Assembly: GCA_965197825.1 (NCBI GenBank)
Contig: CBDANW010000003.1
Span: 496,001-560,000, forward strand
Source of the DNA: CBDANW01 sp965197825
GTDB lineage: Bacteria; Acidobacteriota; Vicinamibacteria; Marinacidobacterales; DATDRI01
Length of the DNA: 64,000 bases
Reading direction: 5' to 3'
The notes beneath the pieces are model-generated. The model did no database searches. It was not told the DNA's origin and saw only the letters and a list, made by a program, of their open reading frames with translations. A program made the translations under genes and the position numbers. Positions 1 to 9,813 of the stretch are shown here, one piece after another; the first letter of the stretch is position 1, and each line of letters starts with the position of its first letter.

Positions 1-2160
1 CATCTCCAGGATCTTCTTGAGATTCTCCCACCCTTGAGCTCCCTTCCGTCCTCTTAGACATCCCGCGTAGTCGGTTTGATCCAGGATTTCCAGGACCAGA
101 TCGGCCGGAGGGAGCCGATCCACCTGCCCGATCCAATTCCGTACGTTTGCGGAAGCCCGTACCGCGGCAGATCGATCCCGCGGAGTGAGTGTCGGCGGCA
201 AGTCTCTGTCTAAGGTTTCGCCCCGCAAGAGTTTCGTCAAGGGACCTTCGCCGCGCGGGCGTCTCCGCTCTACGGCGAGTAGGGCCAGCCCGGCATCGGA
301 AATTCCGACGAAGCGGGAACGGAGCAGCTCCGCGGATCGCAGCTCGGAGCCAGGTTCCGAAAGAAACCTTACCAGTGCTTGAATGTCTTTCACCTCAGGG
401 GAATCGAAAAAGCCCAGCCCGCGATACACATAGGTAGGCACGCCTCGATCGACGAGCGCCTCCTCGTAGACGCGGTAATGGGTACGGCTCCTGAAGAGAA
501 TGGCGATGTCCTTGGGACGAGCGTGCTCCTCTCCCAAGAGGCGCACGATTTCGTCCCCGACCGCCGCCGCCGCACGCGGCAGGTCGGGCTGGACTACCAT
601 GCCAACCGGGCACTTGTCTGCACCTCTTTCCAAAATGGGGAAATGATCGCTTTCTTGGTAACGAAACGACCACTCGAGATCCTGACCGACCTTCGGTACG
701 CCGGAAAAGACATCGTTCAAGAAGTCCAGGAGCGTTCCTTCAGCGCGAAAACTCTGGCGAATCGTCAGGCGTCGGCCGCCTCCCGGTCGGAGTCGCAACA
801 GCTGTCGGGCAGCCTTCTCCATGACCTCGACCCGCGCATCTCGCCAACCATAGATGGATTGCTTTCTATCGCCGACGATGAAAATGGATGGCTCCTTTAG
901 CGTTCCCCGTCCTTTGCCCGATGCCTGCTCCGCCAGAATGGCCTCCTGAACCAGTCCCGACCCCTCGCCCCAGGAATCGATGAGCGTCCGTACCAGCCGC
1001 CACTGCACATCGTTGGTATCCTGGAATTCATCGATCAACAAATGATGGTAACGAGACTCCAGCCGAAAACGGCTTTGTGAGAACTCCTCGCGCCTTTCGA
1101 GCAAGTTGACGGCTTGCAAGAGGACGTCTGTGAAATCGAGCCCCCTTCTCGACTCCTTGAGATCGCGAAAACGTTCCGATGCCAGGCGGTAGAGCTTCCA
1201 CAGCTCGCGGACTCCATAGAGGTCACGATCGGCGAACCAACTCGAGTAGACGTCCGCGACCGTCGGGGCGAGCGCCAAGATCTGGTCCCGATGGGTCTCG
1301 TAGCTTGCCCGGTCCGGGAAGTCTGCGATTCGAAACTGTTGTGAGAGTTTCTTTCGAGGAAGTTTTTCGCTCTGGGTTAGAAAGTACGCGGCGACTTGCT
1401 CGACGTCCAACGGTGTCGCTCGTTCCGAATCGATCGCTCGGAGAAACGCGAAGAAAAGCGCACGGAAGTTAGGCAACGATCGTTCGGGCCCGGTAGCGAA
1501 GAGTTGCTCTACGCCGTCTCGGCCCTCCAAGACGTCAGCCAGTCTCTCCACGGTTCGTCGAAGAACTGAATCGAGGTCGAGCTCGCGGGGGACTCGGCTC
1601 CCCACGAAGCGACGGAGCGCTTTTTCTCGCACCAGGCGGTTTCTGAGGAGATCGTGCAGGCTGCGTCGCAACGCCGGTTCACCGAAAGTCGAGATCAAGA
1701 AACCCATATCCGGGCCGCCCGTTGAATGAGAAGGGTGAGAAGCGCCGAGGGCTTCTTCGAGAGCCATCTCGGTGAGGCGCTGCGTGTCGACTTCGTCCAG
1801 CAAATCGACGTCGGGATCGAGGCCGGCCTCTAGGGGAAACTCTTTTAGAAGACCCAGGCAGAAAGCGTCAATGGTGGCGATATGGATGTCGAAGAGACGA
1901 TCTCTCACCGTCGACCAGAGGGCTTCCCGACGACGTAGCTCCTTGATGATGCGGCTCTTCATCTCACCGGACGCCTTGCGGGTAAACGTGATCGCCAGGA
2001 TGTGTCGAGGGGAGGCCCCTTCTTCGATGAGGCGCAAGTAGCGATCCACGAGGACGCTCGTCTTACCGGTGCCGGCGGATGCCTCGAGCGCCACGTTGGA
2101 GCGAGGATCGGCGGCCTGCTCGCGGGCCAACCGATCCTCGGGTAGGAACTCGCGGTTCAT
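1..2160 (-). CDS. addA: AddA/UvrD-like ATP-dependent helicase-nuclease subunit, 3' end outside window
   Basis: The minus-strand frame is open from an ATG at 2160 to the window edge (720 codons, no stop), so only the N-terminal part of a large protein is seen. Visible superfamily-1 helicase motifs: a Walker A motif EASAGTGKTS near residues 27-36, motif II LLIDEFQDTND near residue 375, and motif III GDRKQSIYGWRDA near residue 430, followed by SFRAEG (motif IV type). Its ATG overlaps the stop of the upstream AddB-like gene as ATGA, so the two are translationally coupled. In AddAB enzymes the AddA subunit is a 3'-5' helicase that processes double-strand breaks for RecA loading. The C-terminal nuclease domain expected for AddA lies beyond the edge, so a plain UvrD-family helicase is not fully excluded, but the AddB partner makes AddA the best call. 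Confidence 0.85.
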   Translation of the reverse strand, partial: MNREFLPEDRLAREQAADPRSNVALEASAGTGKTSVLVDRYLRLIEEGASPRHILAITFTRKASGEMKSRIIKELRRREALWSTVRDRLFDIHIATIDAFCLGLLKEFPLEAGLDPDVDLLDEVDTQRLTEMALEEALGASHPSHSTGGPDMGFLISTFGEPALRRSLHDLLRNRLVREKALRRFVGSRVPRELDLDSVLRRTVERLADVLEGRDGVEQLFATGPERSLPNFRALFFAFLRAIDSERATPLDVEQVAAYFLTQSEKLPRKKLSQQFRIADFPDRASYETHRDQILALAPTVADVYSSWFADRDLYGVRELWKLYRLASERFRDLKESRRGLDFTDVLLQAVNLLERREEFSQSRFRLESRYHHLLIDEFQDTNDVQWRLVRTLIDSWGEGSGLVQEAILAEQASGKGRGTLKEPSIFIVGDRKQSIYGWRDARVEVMEKAARQLLRLRPGGGRRLTIRQSFRAEGTLLDFLNDVFSGVPKVGQDLEWSFRYQESDHFPILERGADKCPVGMVVQPDLPRAAAAVGDEIVRLLGEEHARPKDIAILFRSRTHYRVYEEALVDRGVPTYVYRGLGFFDSPEVKDIQALVRFLSEPGSELRSAELLRSRFVGISDAGLALLAVERRRPRGEGPLTKLLRGETLDRDLPPTLTPRDRSAAVRASANVRNWIGQVDRLPPADLVLEILDQTDYAGCLRGRKGAQGWENLKKILEM

Positions 2161-5054
2161 GAGCTCGCGCTATCCTCTGCCCTCGGGGACTCTTCGATCT
2201 CCTTGCGGCAAACTCCCACGTACCCACACGTATTGCAGAGAAAGTCTTGGTAGGGACGTGGCTCGAGCCGTCCTTGAGAGATGTTCCGGTACGTGTCTTT
2301 CAGGAGGACGGCCACCCCCTCCGGATCCTGGCGGGGCACGGACTTCCGCTCGCGGAGACTCAAGTAGGAGCCTCCTACGTTGGGGGCGGCGAGCCGCTGT
2401 TGGAGACAGGCGGCGTAGAGAGGCACCTGGAGCGATACTTTGGCGTTGGGAGCTCGTCCGCTCTTGTAGTCGAGCACGTGCACCGATCCGTCCTCGTCCA
2501 CGTCGACGCGATCCGCACGTCCCTTGACCCGAACGAACCAGGGACGTTCGCCGTCAGGGCCTTCTGGAAACTGAAAGTGATCCTGAAAAGCGTACTCCAC
2601 CAAGCGCTGGCGCGGCGGTGGCTTGCCCATCTCCTGGCGGAGTAACCACTCGATCTCTCCTGTCTGGCCTCGACCACCGAACAGCCTTTCTAATTCGAGG
2701 CGCCGCCGTTCTGGCGGGAGTCGCTTCACCGCGACGCGACGAAAGACAGCGATGGTTTCTTGATAGTTTTCCTCAGTAATGGCGCGCGGCTTGTCACCGA
2801 AGCAGTCCCATTGCTCGAAACCTTGCCTTAGGATCTCGTGGAGCAGAATGCCGCGCTCCAGTGGAGTCATCGATTCGTCGATGTCTTCCTCTTCGCGGAG
2901 CCCCAGTACGTGTCTTGCGTAGTACTTGAAAGGACACCGAAGGTAGAGCTCGAAGGCGGTCGCCGAGATCGGTTCGGGTTTCAGGAAGGGGAGTGCGCCC
3001 ACGCTGGCTCTCCGTTCGCCGGCCGAGCGCTGTTCGGTCGGAATCAATCCCGTTCGGAGCGCCTCGGCTCGCGAGATAACGAGTCCTTTGAGCGCGCCTT
3101 CGGGTAGACGCTCGTGCCTATCGGCCATCACGGCTTCTATCTCTTCGAGAAAAGGAGAGGCAACGGTAGGGATTTCGTCTTCGAGCTGGTGGCGGAGGAC
3201 GGCAACCGAAGTCGACGAAAGGCGGAGGAGCTCGATGAAGTGAGATCGCTGCGCGGCGAGCGCCTCGGTATCGGTGGGCCATCCGAAGTCCTTGAGCAGC
3301 CATTGAGGATAGAAGATGTTTCGAGGGGAACGGGCCGGCCACTCGCCTTCGTTGAGGCCAAGCAGCACGACCAACTCGAAGGAACCCAGTCCCGCTGAAC
3401 GGGCGTCGACAATCTGAATCCCGTCACGGCCGCTCCTCTCGGAGAACGTGTGCGATTCAATGGCCCGGTGGAGCCGGTCCTGGAATGCGAGGAAGGTGAG
3501 TGGTGGATCGCCGACGTGTCGCGCCGCGTCGGATAGCCGTTCAAGAATCGAAAGCAGCGCGCCCCGCGCCCGCTCGTGCCGTGCTTGGTCGTCGAGCGCA
3601 TGGGGGAGTCGTCCGAGCTCGTCGAGAAAGTCTCGAAGGCAGTCGACCTTAGTCCCGAGCGACGTTTCGGGACCCCGGAGAGGGATGAGTCGTTCGCCGA
3701 TGGCGACCAGGGCTTCGATCGCCGGAAGCTCGGTATGCTCTTCCTGCTCCAAACCCGGCAGGGCCTGTTGCACGGGGAGACTCCGTCGGTGCGCGCTCAT
3801 GCGGTGCCACGCGTCGGTTCCTCCCGATTCCCTGGATCGGACGAGCTCTCGATCCAAGGCCGCGACGGCAGCGGGTCCCACGTCCGGAAAACGAAAGAAC
3901 GGACTGCGAAGCAGGCCCATCGCCGCGTCGCGACGGCCGTCGCGGTCGACGAAGGCAAGCACGAGATCGACGGCGGCCAAATAAGGCTCGACAGCAAGCG
4001 GAAAGTCGTCCTGAAGTTGATAGGGAATGCCGGCCTGGCCCAGCGTTTTCTTGGCCAGGTAGTTGTATGGAAGAGGGGAGGGGACGACGACCGCAATGCG
4101 GTCCAGTGGTGGAAGCTGGCCCGCGGCGGCACGAGCCTTCAGCAGCCGAGCTACTTCGGAGAGAACCTCCTCCCGATCGCGGGCGATGAAAGTCGTTTCT
4201 TCCTCGATCGCCGGTTGCAGTAGAAATGGTGCGATCTCAGTCGGACGGCCATGTTTCTTCTCAAGCGATGCGGTAGCGAGTAGCTCGCGGACAGGATAGC
4301 TGGGGGCGGTACCTTCCGGCACCAGAAGCTCGATCGATCCCCGGTCGGCGACCGCTTCCAGAAACGTGAGCTCCCTAGGCTTGACGGCATCCCCTCCCAG
4401 GACGAAAGCGCTGCGGTAAGGAAAGGGTACCGCGTGTTCGACGAGAGCCGAGAAGATCGTAGACGAATCCTGAAGACCGAGCGAGGAGAGCTTCGTTCGA
4501 TAGCGCCTTAGGCCTTCGCCGAGGAATCGTGTTTGCGCCGCCATGCGCTCGGCGCCCAAATCATCTGGGGCGTCGAACTCTTCTTCGGCGCGCGTCAAGA
4601 AACGCTCCAGGCTGTGACCGGACATCCAGAGCTGGTCGCTCCAGGCCAAAATGCGGGAGGACAGTGCCTCGCGCGGTGTGAAGGGAGGTGGTGTTTCCGC
4701 GAGCGCGGCTTCTTCCATCGCCTGCTCCAGGAGCACTTCGCGCAACAAGGGGTCGACCAGTCGAAATCGGCCAAGAGAACGTTCCACGAGGTTGGCCGTC
4801 AAGCTGGCCATCGTCGCGATTGTTGGCAGGACGGTCGCTGTCCGCTCCTTCAGCAGATGGTGCTCCAGCGTGTTGCGAAGGAGGTGCCCCGCCGCGGCGG
4901 TGGGCACGAGAATGACGATATCGCGGAGCGAGAGCGCTCCGCTCTTCGATTCTTCGAGCGCGCTTAGAAGGTAGTCATGAACGCCGCGCCAGCCGTCACA
5001 GAGGACGAGACGAGACCTGGGGTGGGTGTCCTCTTTTCCACGACCTCTCACCAA
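2157..5054 (-). CDS. addB: AddB-like PD-(D/E)XK nuclease with Fe-S cluster cysteines
   Basis: This 965-residue protein is the partner of the overlapping AddA-like helicase in double-strand-break end processing. The N-terminal part has the degenerate helicase-like fold typical of AddB; no good Walker A is visible. The C-terminal third carries a RecB-type nuclease: a His in GILLHEIL near residue 740, an Asp in DRVDV, and the VLDYKSGR motif near residue 865. Cysteines in YLRCPFKYY (near residue 705) and in FLCNTCGYVGVC (near residue 940) give the C...C-x2-C-x5-C arrangement that binds a 4Fe-4S cluster in AddB. The called start is TTG followed directly by GTG at 5051; the exact start is uncertain. 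Upstream is msrA on the same strand, about 80 bases away. Confidence 0.83.
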   Translation of the reverse strand: MVRGRGKEDTHPRSRLVLCDGWRGVHDYLLSALEESKSGALSLRDIVILVPTAAAGHLLRNTLEHHLLKERTATVLPTIATMASLTANLVERSLGRFRLVDPLLREVLLEQAMEEAALAETPPPFTPREALSSRILAWSDQLWMSGHSLERFLTRAEEEFDAPDDLGAERMAAQTRFLGEGLRRYRTKLSSLGLQDSSTIFSALVEHAVPFPYRSAFVLGGDAVKPRELTFLEAVADRGSIELLVPEGTAPSYPVRELLATASLEKKHGRPTEIAPFLLQPAIEEETTFIARDREEVLSEVARLLKARAAAGQLPPLDRIAVVVPSPLPYNYLAKKTLGQAGIPYQLQDDFPLAVEPYLAAVDLVLAFVDRDGRRDAAMGLLRSPFFRFPDVGPAAVAALDRELVRSRESGGTDAWHRMSAHRRSLPVQQALPGLEQEEHTELPAIEALVAIGERLIPLRGPETSLGTKVDCLRDFLDELGRLPHALDDQARHERARGALLSILERLSDAARHVGDPPLTFLAFQDRLHRAIESHTFSERSGRDGIQIVDARSAGLGSFELVVLLGLNEGEWPARSPRNIFYPQWLLKDFGWPTDTEALAAQRSHFIELLRLSSTSVAVLRHQLEDEIPTVASPFLEEIEAVMADRHERLPEGALKGLVISRAEALRTGLIPTEQRSAGERRASVGALPFLKPEPISATAFELYLRCPFKYYARHVLGLREEEDIDESMTPLERGILLHEILRQGFEQWDCFGDKPRAITEENYQETIAVFRRVAVKRLPPERRRLELERLFGGRGQTGEIEWLLRQEMGKPPPRQRLVEYAFQDHFQFPEGPDGERPWFVRVKGRADRVDVDEDGSVHVLDYKSGRAPNAKVSLQVPLYAACLQQRLAAPNVGGSYLSLRERKSVPRQDPEGVAVLLKDTYRNISQGRLEPRPYQDFLCNTCGYVGVCRKEIEESPRAEDSASS

Positions 5055-5133
5055 TAGGCCTTCCTCGGTACTCTTATTCTATGCACTTGGCGTGAACGAG
5101 TGCGAGGAGCTTGGTAGGGTCGAGGGGCTAGTG

Positions 5134-5775
5134 CTAGTGGTCCGCTGGGCCCCAGAGCTCTTCCAACCTCTGAGCGCGTCCGCAACCCCATTTGTAGTAT
5201 TTGTAGCGGATGGGGTTCTTCTTGTAGTAATCCTGATGGTATCTCTCGGCCGCGTAGAACATGGATGCGGGAAGAATTGGCGTGACGATGGCCTCTGGAA
5301 ACGGTTTCGATGCCTCGATTGATTTCTTGGACTCCTCGCTGAGCCGCTTTTCCTCTTCATCCCCATAGAAGATGGCAGTGCGATACTGAAGCCCCTTGTC
5401 GCAGAACTGACCAGCGCCGTCCGTAGGATCGATGTTTCGCCAAAGTACTTCTAGCAATTGGCTGTAGCTGACCACTGCCGGATCGTAGAGGACCTCGATG
5501 CCTTCGAAATGTCTCGTTCGACCCGACGAAACCTGTTCGTAGGTCGGGTTTTCCTGGGTGCCTCCCACGTATCCGGAAACGACGGCACTGACCCCCTCCA
5601 CTTTCTCGAACGCTTCCTCCATGCACCAGAAGCAGCCTCCGGCGAAGATCGCCTTGGCAGCCTCGGCAGTTTGACTGGTGGGCGAATCTTGGAGCACTGC
5701 GCTTGCCGGAGCGACAATGAATGCGGCGGCCAGAAACAGGCCGGCCAGTACAACCAGGTCTCTGGATCGGTTCAT
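5134..5775 (-). CDS. msrA: Peptide-methionine (S)-S-oxide reductase MsrA, exported
   Basis: MsrA reduces methionine-S-sulfoxide in oxidised proteins. The 213-residue product begins with an N-terminal signal sequence (MNRSRDLVVLAGLFLAAAF, cleavage probably after APASA), then the catalytic GGCFWC motif at residues 46-51. Further family landmarks are VSGYVGG, the NPTYEQV region, QFCDKGLQYRTAIFY and the C-terminal YHQDYYKKNP. A Cys in the C-terminal KWGCGR could act as resolving cysteine. A longer frame opens at 5868, but the ATG at 5775 is chosen because AAGGAAGG lies about 8 bases upstream and the signal peptide starts there. The signal implies repair of oxidised proteins in the periplasm. Confidence 0.92.
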   Translation of the reverse strand: MNRSRDLVVLAGLFLAAAFIVAPASAVLQDSPTSQTAEAAKAIFAGGCFWCMEEAFEKVEGVSAVVSGYVGGTQENPTYEQVSSGRTRHFEGIEVLYDPAVVSYSQLLEVLWRNIDPTDGAGQFCDKGLQYRTAIFYGDEEEKRLSEESKKSIEASKPFPEAIVTPILPASMFYAAERYHQDYYKKNPIRYKYYKWGCGRAQRLEELWGPADH

Positions 5776-5972
5776 AGTCTGCACCTTCCTTAGGCTTTTT
5801 CCTGGGTGCCAGTATACCTCGCCTGGAAGTATCGGTCGGAGGGCGGAGATTGTGACCAAGCTTTGCATCGTCGTGCCCCCGTGCTAGGCTTTTTGCTTCT
5901 GAGCCGAAGGGAATAGGCGGGCGCCTCTATCTGGATTTAGAGATGAAAGAACCATCTTTGGGAGGTATTTGG

Positions 5973-7354
5973 ATGAGACAAGCTTTGGTCCTGATCACCT
6001 TTTTGATGGCAGTCGTTGCGGAAGGTCAGACCCCAACCCCGGACGCCCATCGTTTCTGGCCCCAATGGCGCGGGCCCGATGGCACTGGGACCGCTTCGTC
6101 CGGCAGTCCGCCCGTCTCCTGGAGTGAAGTAGAAAACATTGCCTGGAAAACGGAGATCCCTGGGCTGGGAAGTGGAACCCCGATCGTTTGGGGAGAGCGG
6201 CTTTACCTCTTGACGTCCATTCCCGGGCAATCAGTCGCTTCCCGGCGGGTGCCGGATCCTGATCCACGTGGCTCACATGCCGACGTCGTGCCTCCGACGC
6301 ATGTCTATCGGTTCGCGCTGCTTGCGGTATCGCGTGGAGACGGGCGCATACTCTGGCAGAAAGTGTTGCGCGAACAGCAGCCTCACGATGCCATCCACAA
6401 GTTCGCGACGTTCGCTTCGGCATCGGCGTTCACCGACGGAGAGCGCTTGTATGCCTACTTCGGCTCCAACGGACTCTACGCGACGGACATGGAAGGTAAC
6501 CTGCTTTGGGAGAAAGATCTGGGTGATTTGATGAAGCGGCGCGGTTTCGGCGAGGGAAGCACGCCGGTCCTCCACGGTGACAAGATCATTATACTTTGGG
6601 ATCACGAGGGACAGTCTTTCATTACGGCACTCGACAAGCTCACCGTGGAGGAGTTATGGCGGACGAACCGCGACGAGATCACGTCTTGGACGAGCCCGTT
6701 CGTGATCGAGCATGGAGACGGAGCACAGGTGGTGACCAGCGCCACCAACCGAGTGCGCAGCTACGATCTCGAGACCGGCGAGCTTCTTTGGGAGTCGAGC
6801 GGTCTCTCGTTGAACGCGATCCCGACGCCCGTGGGTTCGGACGGGATGGTGTACGTCACGAGTGGCTTTCGAGACTTCGTGCTCCATGCCGTCGACCTTG
6901 CCGCCGCCCAGGGAGACATCACCAATTCCGATGCCATCGTTTGGTCTCATATCGCGACACGCCCTATGTCTCGTCGCCCCTCCTCTATGACGACACGCTC
7001 TATGTTCTGAAGAGCAATTCCGGGATCCTGTCGTCCATCGCGGCCAAGACGGGGAAGACTCACTACGTCGAGCGGCTCGGGGGACTCATGAACGTGTTTG
7101 CATCGCCCGTGGCTGCCGCTGGCCGGATCTACATCCCCAGCCGAGAGGGATCCATAGCCGTCGTCGAAAGCGGCGAGGAGTTCAGGTTGATCGCGGTCAA
7201 CGAGCTCGAAGACGGCTTCGATGCTTCGCCGGCCGTGGTGGACGACGAGATCTATCTACGTGGGAGACGTTACTTGTATCGCATTTCGGCAGAGCCCTCA
7301 GCTTCCGCGCAGCCGCGAAGTCGGCGGAGCGGCGAGCGCCCGAACGAGGAGTGA
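5973..7354 (+). pseudogene. PQQ-like beta-propeller protein, one frameshift
   Basis: An exported protein of the PQQ/WD40-like beta-propeller class, opening with a signal peptide (MRQALVLITFLMAVVAEGQ) and the family hallmark WPQWRGPDGTG, followed by blades containing repeated ...GELLW..., VYVTSG and LYV motifs. The ATG at 5973 has GGGAGG six bases upstream; an in-frame ATG at 5943 is less likely. Frame 1 runs to 7010 but loses sense after AIVWSH near 6950. The propeller continues in another frame from RDTPYVSSPLLYDD through GFDASPAVVDDEIYLRG to 7354. One missing base near 6948-6952 explains the break. It may be a sequencing error or a recent mutation. The substrate is unknown; such proteins are often orphan secreted scaffolds or dehydrogenase-like. 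Confidence 0.75.
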
Positions 7355-7379
7355 GGGCGCATCTTGAAGCCGTGGGCCC

Positions 7380-7444
7380 CCAGCCTTCGCTGAAAGCTTC
7401 GGCTGGTTCACCGAAGTTCCCTTCGTTCGCGCTACGGACGAAGG
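7380..7444. repeat. Two adjacent hairpins between convergent genes
   Basis: Hairpin 1 pairs CCAGCC (7380-7385) with GGCTGG (7401-7406). Hairpin 2 pairs CCTTCGT (7420-7426) with ACGAAGG (7438-7444). They lie in the gap between the converging ends of the beta-propeller gene and the zincin gene, so they could act as a bidirectional terminator or RNA-stabilising repeat. No T-run follows either stem. Confidence 0.45.
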
Positions 7445-7463
7445 CGGACGCGACACTAATACA

Positions 7464-8078
7464 CTAAGAGTCTTCCGAAGCGTCATCATCGCCCTCGAGC
7501 TGCTCGAGATGGTCTTCATCCATGCCGAGGTGGTGGCCTACTTCGTGCAGCACAGTTGCCCGGATTTCCTTCACCAGGGTCTCGCAGTCGGGCGATATGT
7601 TCTCCAGATTTCTCCGAAACAGAAGGATACGGTCGGGGAAACCCCAGGCGGCGTCCTGGATCGTGTCGCCCTGATAGAACCCGAGCGTGTCGTGCTCGAT
7701 CTCCCCTTCTCGAAGAAGGTCCCGCTGCGGCACATCCTCCACGGCGACCTCTACGTTCTCCAGATGACGTTTGAACTCCCCGGGCAGGGACGCTAGGACG
7801 TCTTCGACGAGCCGCTCGAACTCTCCGCGCTTCATGCGATAGGGGAGAAAGTACTCACTCGGTTGCAGCTCGGCAGCGTGAGCAAACGCGCCATCGGCTT
7901 CGGCTGTCCGATCCAATTGGGTCAAAACGAGGCCGAGCGCATAGTGACAATCGGCGGAATCGGGTACGTGGCGAAGTACCTCCTCGGCGGCGCGTTGGGC
8001 GTCCCCGAATCGTGCGCGGTCGAGTAGGCGAGAGACCGTTTCGAGGATCTCGTCACCCGGAAAGCCTTTTTCGCTCAA
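7464..8078 (-). CDS. TPR-containing metallopeptidase-like protein (zincin, HExxHxxG)
   Basis: The C-terminal half contains ATVLHEVGHHLGMDEDHL, an HExxH-x2-G-type zinc site of the small MtfA-like/zincin_1 (PF06262) family. It is preceded by the LFRRNLENI and FPDRILLF segments also typical of that family. The N-terminal half has TPR-like helices (RFGDAQRAAEEVLRHVP, then SADCHYALGLVLTQLDRTAEADGAF is one repeat). The extreme C terminus is acidic. The frame is open upstream to 8279, but that part looks non-coding. A TTG at 8078 (LSEKGFPGDEIL) is the best start seen; the start is uncertain. Substrate unknown; the family is usually cytoplasmic and small. Divergent from the hydrolase gene at 8213. 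Confidence 0.72.
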   Translation of the reverse strand: MSEKGFPGDEILETVSRLLDRARFGDAQRAAEEVLRHVPDSADCHYALGLVLTQLDRTAEADGAFAHAAELQPSEYFLPYRMKRGEFERLVEDVLASLPGEFKRHLENVEVAVEDVPQRDLLREGEIEHDTLGFYQGDTIQDAAWGFPDRILLFRRNLENISPDCETLVKEIRATVLHEVGHHLGMDEDHLEQLEGDDDASEDS

Positions 8079-8102
8079 GATGGTTTCTTCACGGCCACTG
8101 GA

Positions 8103-8119
8103 CCTCCCGCCGCGGGAGG
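8103..8119. repeat. Perfect palindrome CCTCCCGC-C-GCGGGAGG
   Basis: An 8+1+8 inverted repeat lies in the short region between two divergent genes. It has the same CCTCCC...GGGAGG design as the three tandem palindromes at 34790-34852, and may be an operator or a dispersed palindromic unit. Confidence 0.4.
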
Positions 8120-8212
8120 GTTCCCCCTTCCTGGCCGAGTATAGGCTTTGATGTAGCACCTTGCACCGGGCTTCCCGTGGAGCTCGGCGAGAAGTATCCT
8201 GTGGGCTACACC

Positions 8213-9361
8213 ATGGAGCTAGAAAAGGCCCACTCCGCAGCGGAAGCGGGATTCTCCGACGAAAGGCTTCGGAGCGCACAGGCTGTCGTCGTCGAGGCAG
8301 TCAGGTCGAGGGTCTTCCCCGGTGGTGTCGCGGTCGTGGGTCGCGGAGGGAAGCTGGTCTCCGAGTGGGCATTCGGTCACCTGGATTATGGCGATGAGTC
8401 GCCGCCGGTCGCACTCGATACGATTTACGACGTGGCCTCCCTGACCAAAGTTGTGGTGACGGCTACGCTGGCCATGATCTTCTACGAGCGTGGCAAACTC
8501 AGGTTGGACGCCAGGGTTGGGGAGTACCTTCCCGAGTTTGCTGGCGACGGAAAGGAAGGGGTCACGGTTGCCGATCTCCTTTCTCACTCGAGTGGGATCC
8601 TCTGGTGGAAGGACTTGTATCGGTCTACACAGGAGGATGGGTCGATCTCGGAAGTCAAGGACTGGTACGTGAAGGAAATATGCCCCTTGCCACTCGACTA
8701 CCCGCCACGCACCAAGTCGGTCTACTCGGACCTCGGAACGATCTTGTTGGGTGAGGTTCTAGAGCGAGCCGCGGGCCGACGTTTGGACGAGATGGCGCGC
8801 GACGAGATCCTCGATCTAGTGGGAATGGGTCAAACGTGGTTCAAACCTCCGCAATCTTTGAAGGATCGAATCGCTCCCACCGGGACGTCTTCCTGGCGTG
8901 ATCGCGTTCTAGTAGGAGAAGTTCACGACGACAACGCCTTTGCGATGGGGGGCGTCGCCCCTCACGCGGGGCTTTTCTCGACGGGAAGCGACCTCGCCGC
9001 GTTCGCGCAAACCATGTTGAACGGGGGCGTGCTCGAGGGCCGGCGTGTCGTCGGGCGGTCGACGGTCGAGCTCTTCACTCGGCGGGTCGACGGGATTTCG
9101 GGGAGCAGCCGGGCGCTCGGTTGGGACACCCCTTCACGGAACAGCACCGCGGGGCGCTATTTTTCTTCATCTTCTTATGGGCATCTCGGCTTTACGGGAA
9201 CCTCGCTGTGGATCGATCCGATCCGGGATCTTTTTGTCGTTCTTCTCACCAACCGGATGAGCCCGAGCCGCGACCAAGAGACAATCAATAGCGTTCGCGC
9301 GTCGTTTCACGACGCCGTGATGGAGGCTCTTGTCGAAGTGCCTCCTCCACGGTCCGTCTGA
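8213..9361 (+). CDS. Serine beta-lactamase-like hydrolase (class C / esterase family)
   Basis: Family of AmpC, EstB-type esterases and low-molecular-weight penicillin-binding proteins. The nucleophile motif is DVASLTK (S76, K79). A Tyr-containing second motif lies in VYSDLGTILLGEVLE near residue 169. The third motif is HLGFTGTS near residue 323, replacing the KTG box as in many esterases. Length is 382 residues, normal for the family. No signal peptide is visible with the ATG at 8213, so it may be cytoplasmic; an in-frame GTG lies at 8201. The frame is open upstream to 8012, but that stretch overlaps the divergent gene and reads poorly. Substrate unknown: peptidoglycan peptide, ester or beta-lactam are all possible. 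Confidence 0.85.
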   Translation: MELEKAHSAAEAGFSDERLRSAQAVVVEAVRSRVFPGGVAVVGRGGKLVSEWAFGHLDYGDESPPVALDTIYDVASLTKVVVTATLAMIFYERGKLRLDARVGEYLPEFAGDGKEGVTVADLLSHSSGILWWKDLYRSTQEDGSISEVKDWYVKEICPLPLDYPPRTKSVYSDLGTILLGEVLERAAGRRLDEMARDEILDLVGMGQTWFKPPQSLKDRIAPTGTSSWRDRVLVGEVHDDNAFAMGGVAPHAGLFSTGSDLAAFAQTMLNGGVLEGRRVVGRSTVELFTRRVDGISGSSRALGWDTPSRNSTAGRYFSSSSYGHLGFTGTSLWIDPIRDLFVVLLTNRMSPSRDQETINSVRASFHDAVMEALVEVPPPRSV

Positions 9362-9393
9362 GGCGGGCCGCCACCGCAGAGGAGCGCGGATCG

Positions 9394-9690
9394 ATGTCGA
9401 GATTCGAGATTGATGTTCAGATGACGAGCCAGCAACCCCCGTATCGTTTCAGCGTGAAGGTCAAGGAGGGCGGGGGGGCGAGCACGCACGACGTGACACT
9501 GGCCGAGACCACTTACCAGGAGCTGAGCGGCGGCGGGTGTAGTCGGGAGGAGTGCGTGCGGCTATCCTTCGAGTTCCTGTTGGCTCGGGAACCGAAGGAG
9601 TCGATCCTCGCTCGGTTCGATGTGACGGTGATTGAGCGCTATTTTCCTGAGTTCCGGGAGGAGTTTGCTCGTCTGCTGGGCCAGGGCTGA
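9394..9690 (+). CDS. Small conserved-looking hypothetical protein (98 aa)
   Basis: I do not recognise a named family. The product is a soluble alpha/beta-like protein with YRFSVKVKEGG, a CSREECVRLSFEFLLAREP segment, and a C-terminal IERYFPEFREEFARLL helix. AGAGGAG lies about 8 bases before the ATG. It follows the hydrolase gene by 32 bases on the same strand, so they may be co-transcribed. Codon use matches its neighbours, which supports a real gene. Confidence 0.65.
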   Translation: MSRFEIDVQMTSQQPPYRFSVKVKEGGGASTHDVTLAETTYQELSGGGCSREECVRLSFEFLLAREPKESILARFDVTVIERYFPEFREEFARLLGQG

Positions 9691-9813
9691 CCGTCGCCAG
9701 GGCGCGAGCTTTTGCTCTTCTCTCTGGGGGCTGGAGGAGTGATAATAGCCAAGGGGGATGGCGATGAGATCGGTTCGTTGCAAGAGATGACGTTCTACTA
9801 GAGAGCGAAGAGC

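Noticed and set aside
1..2160. AddA-like gene suspected of being frameshifted because no complete ORF covers it.
   Set aside because: Every codon from 2160 to 1 was read and no stop occurs; the frame is simply cut by the window edge.
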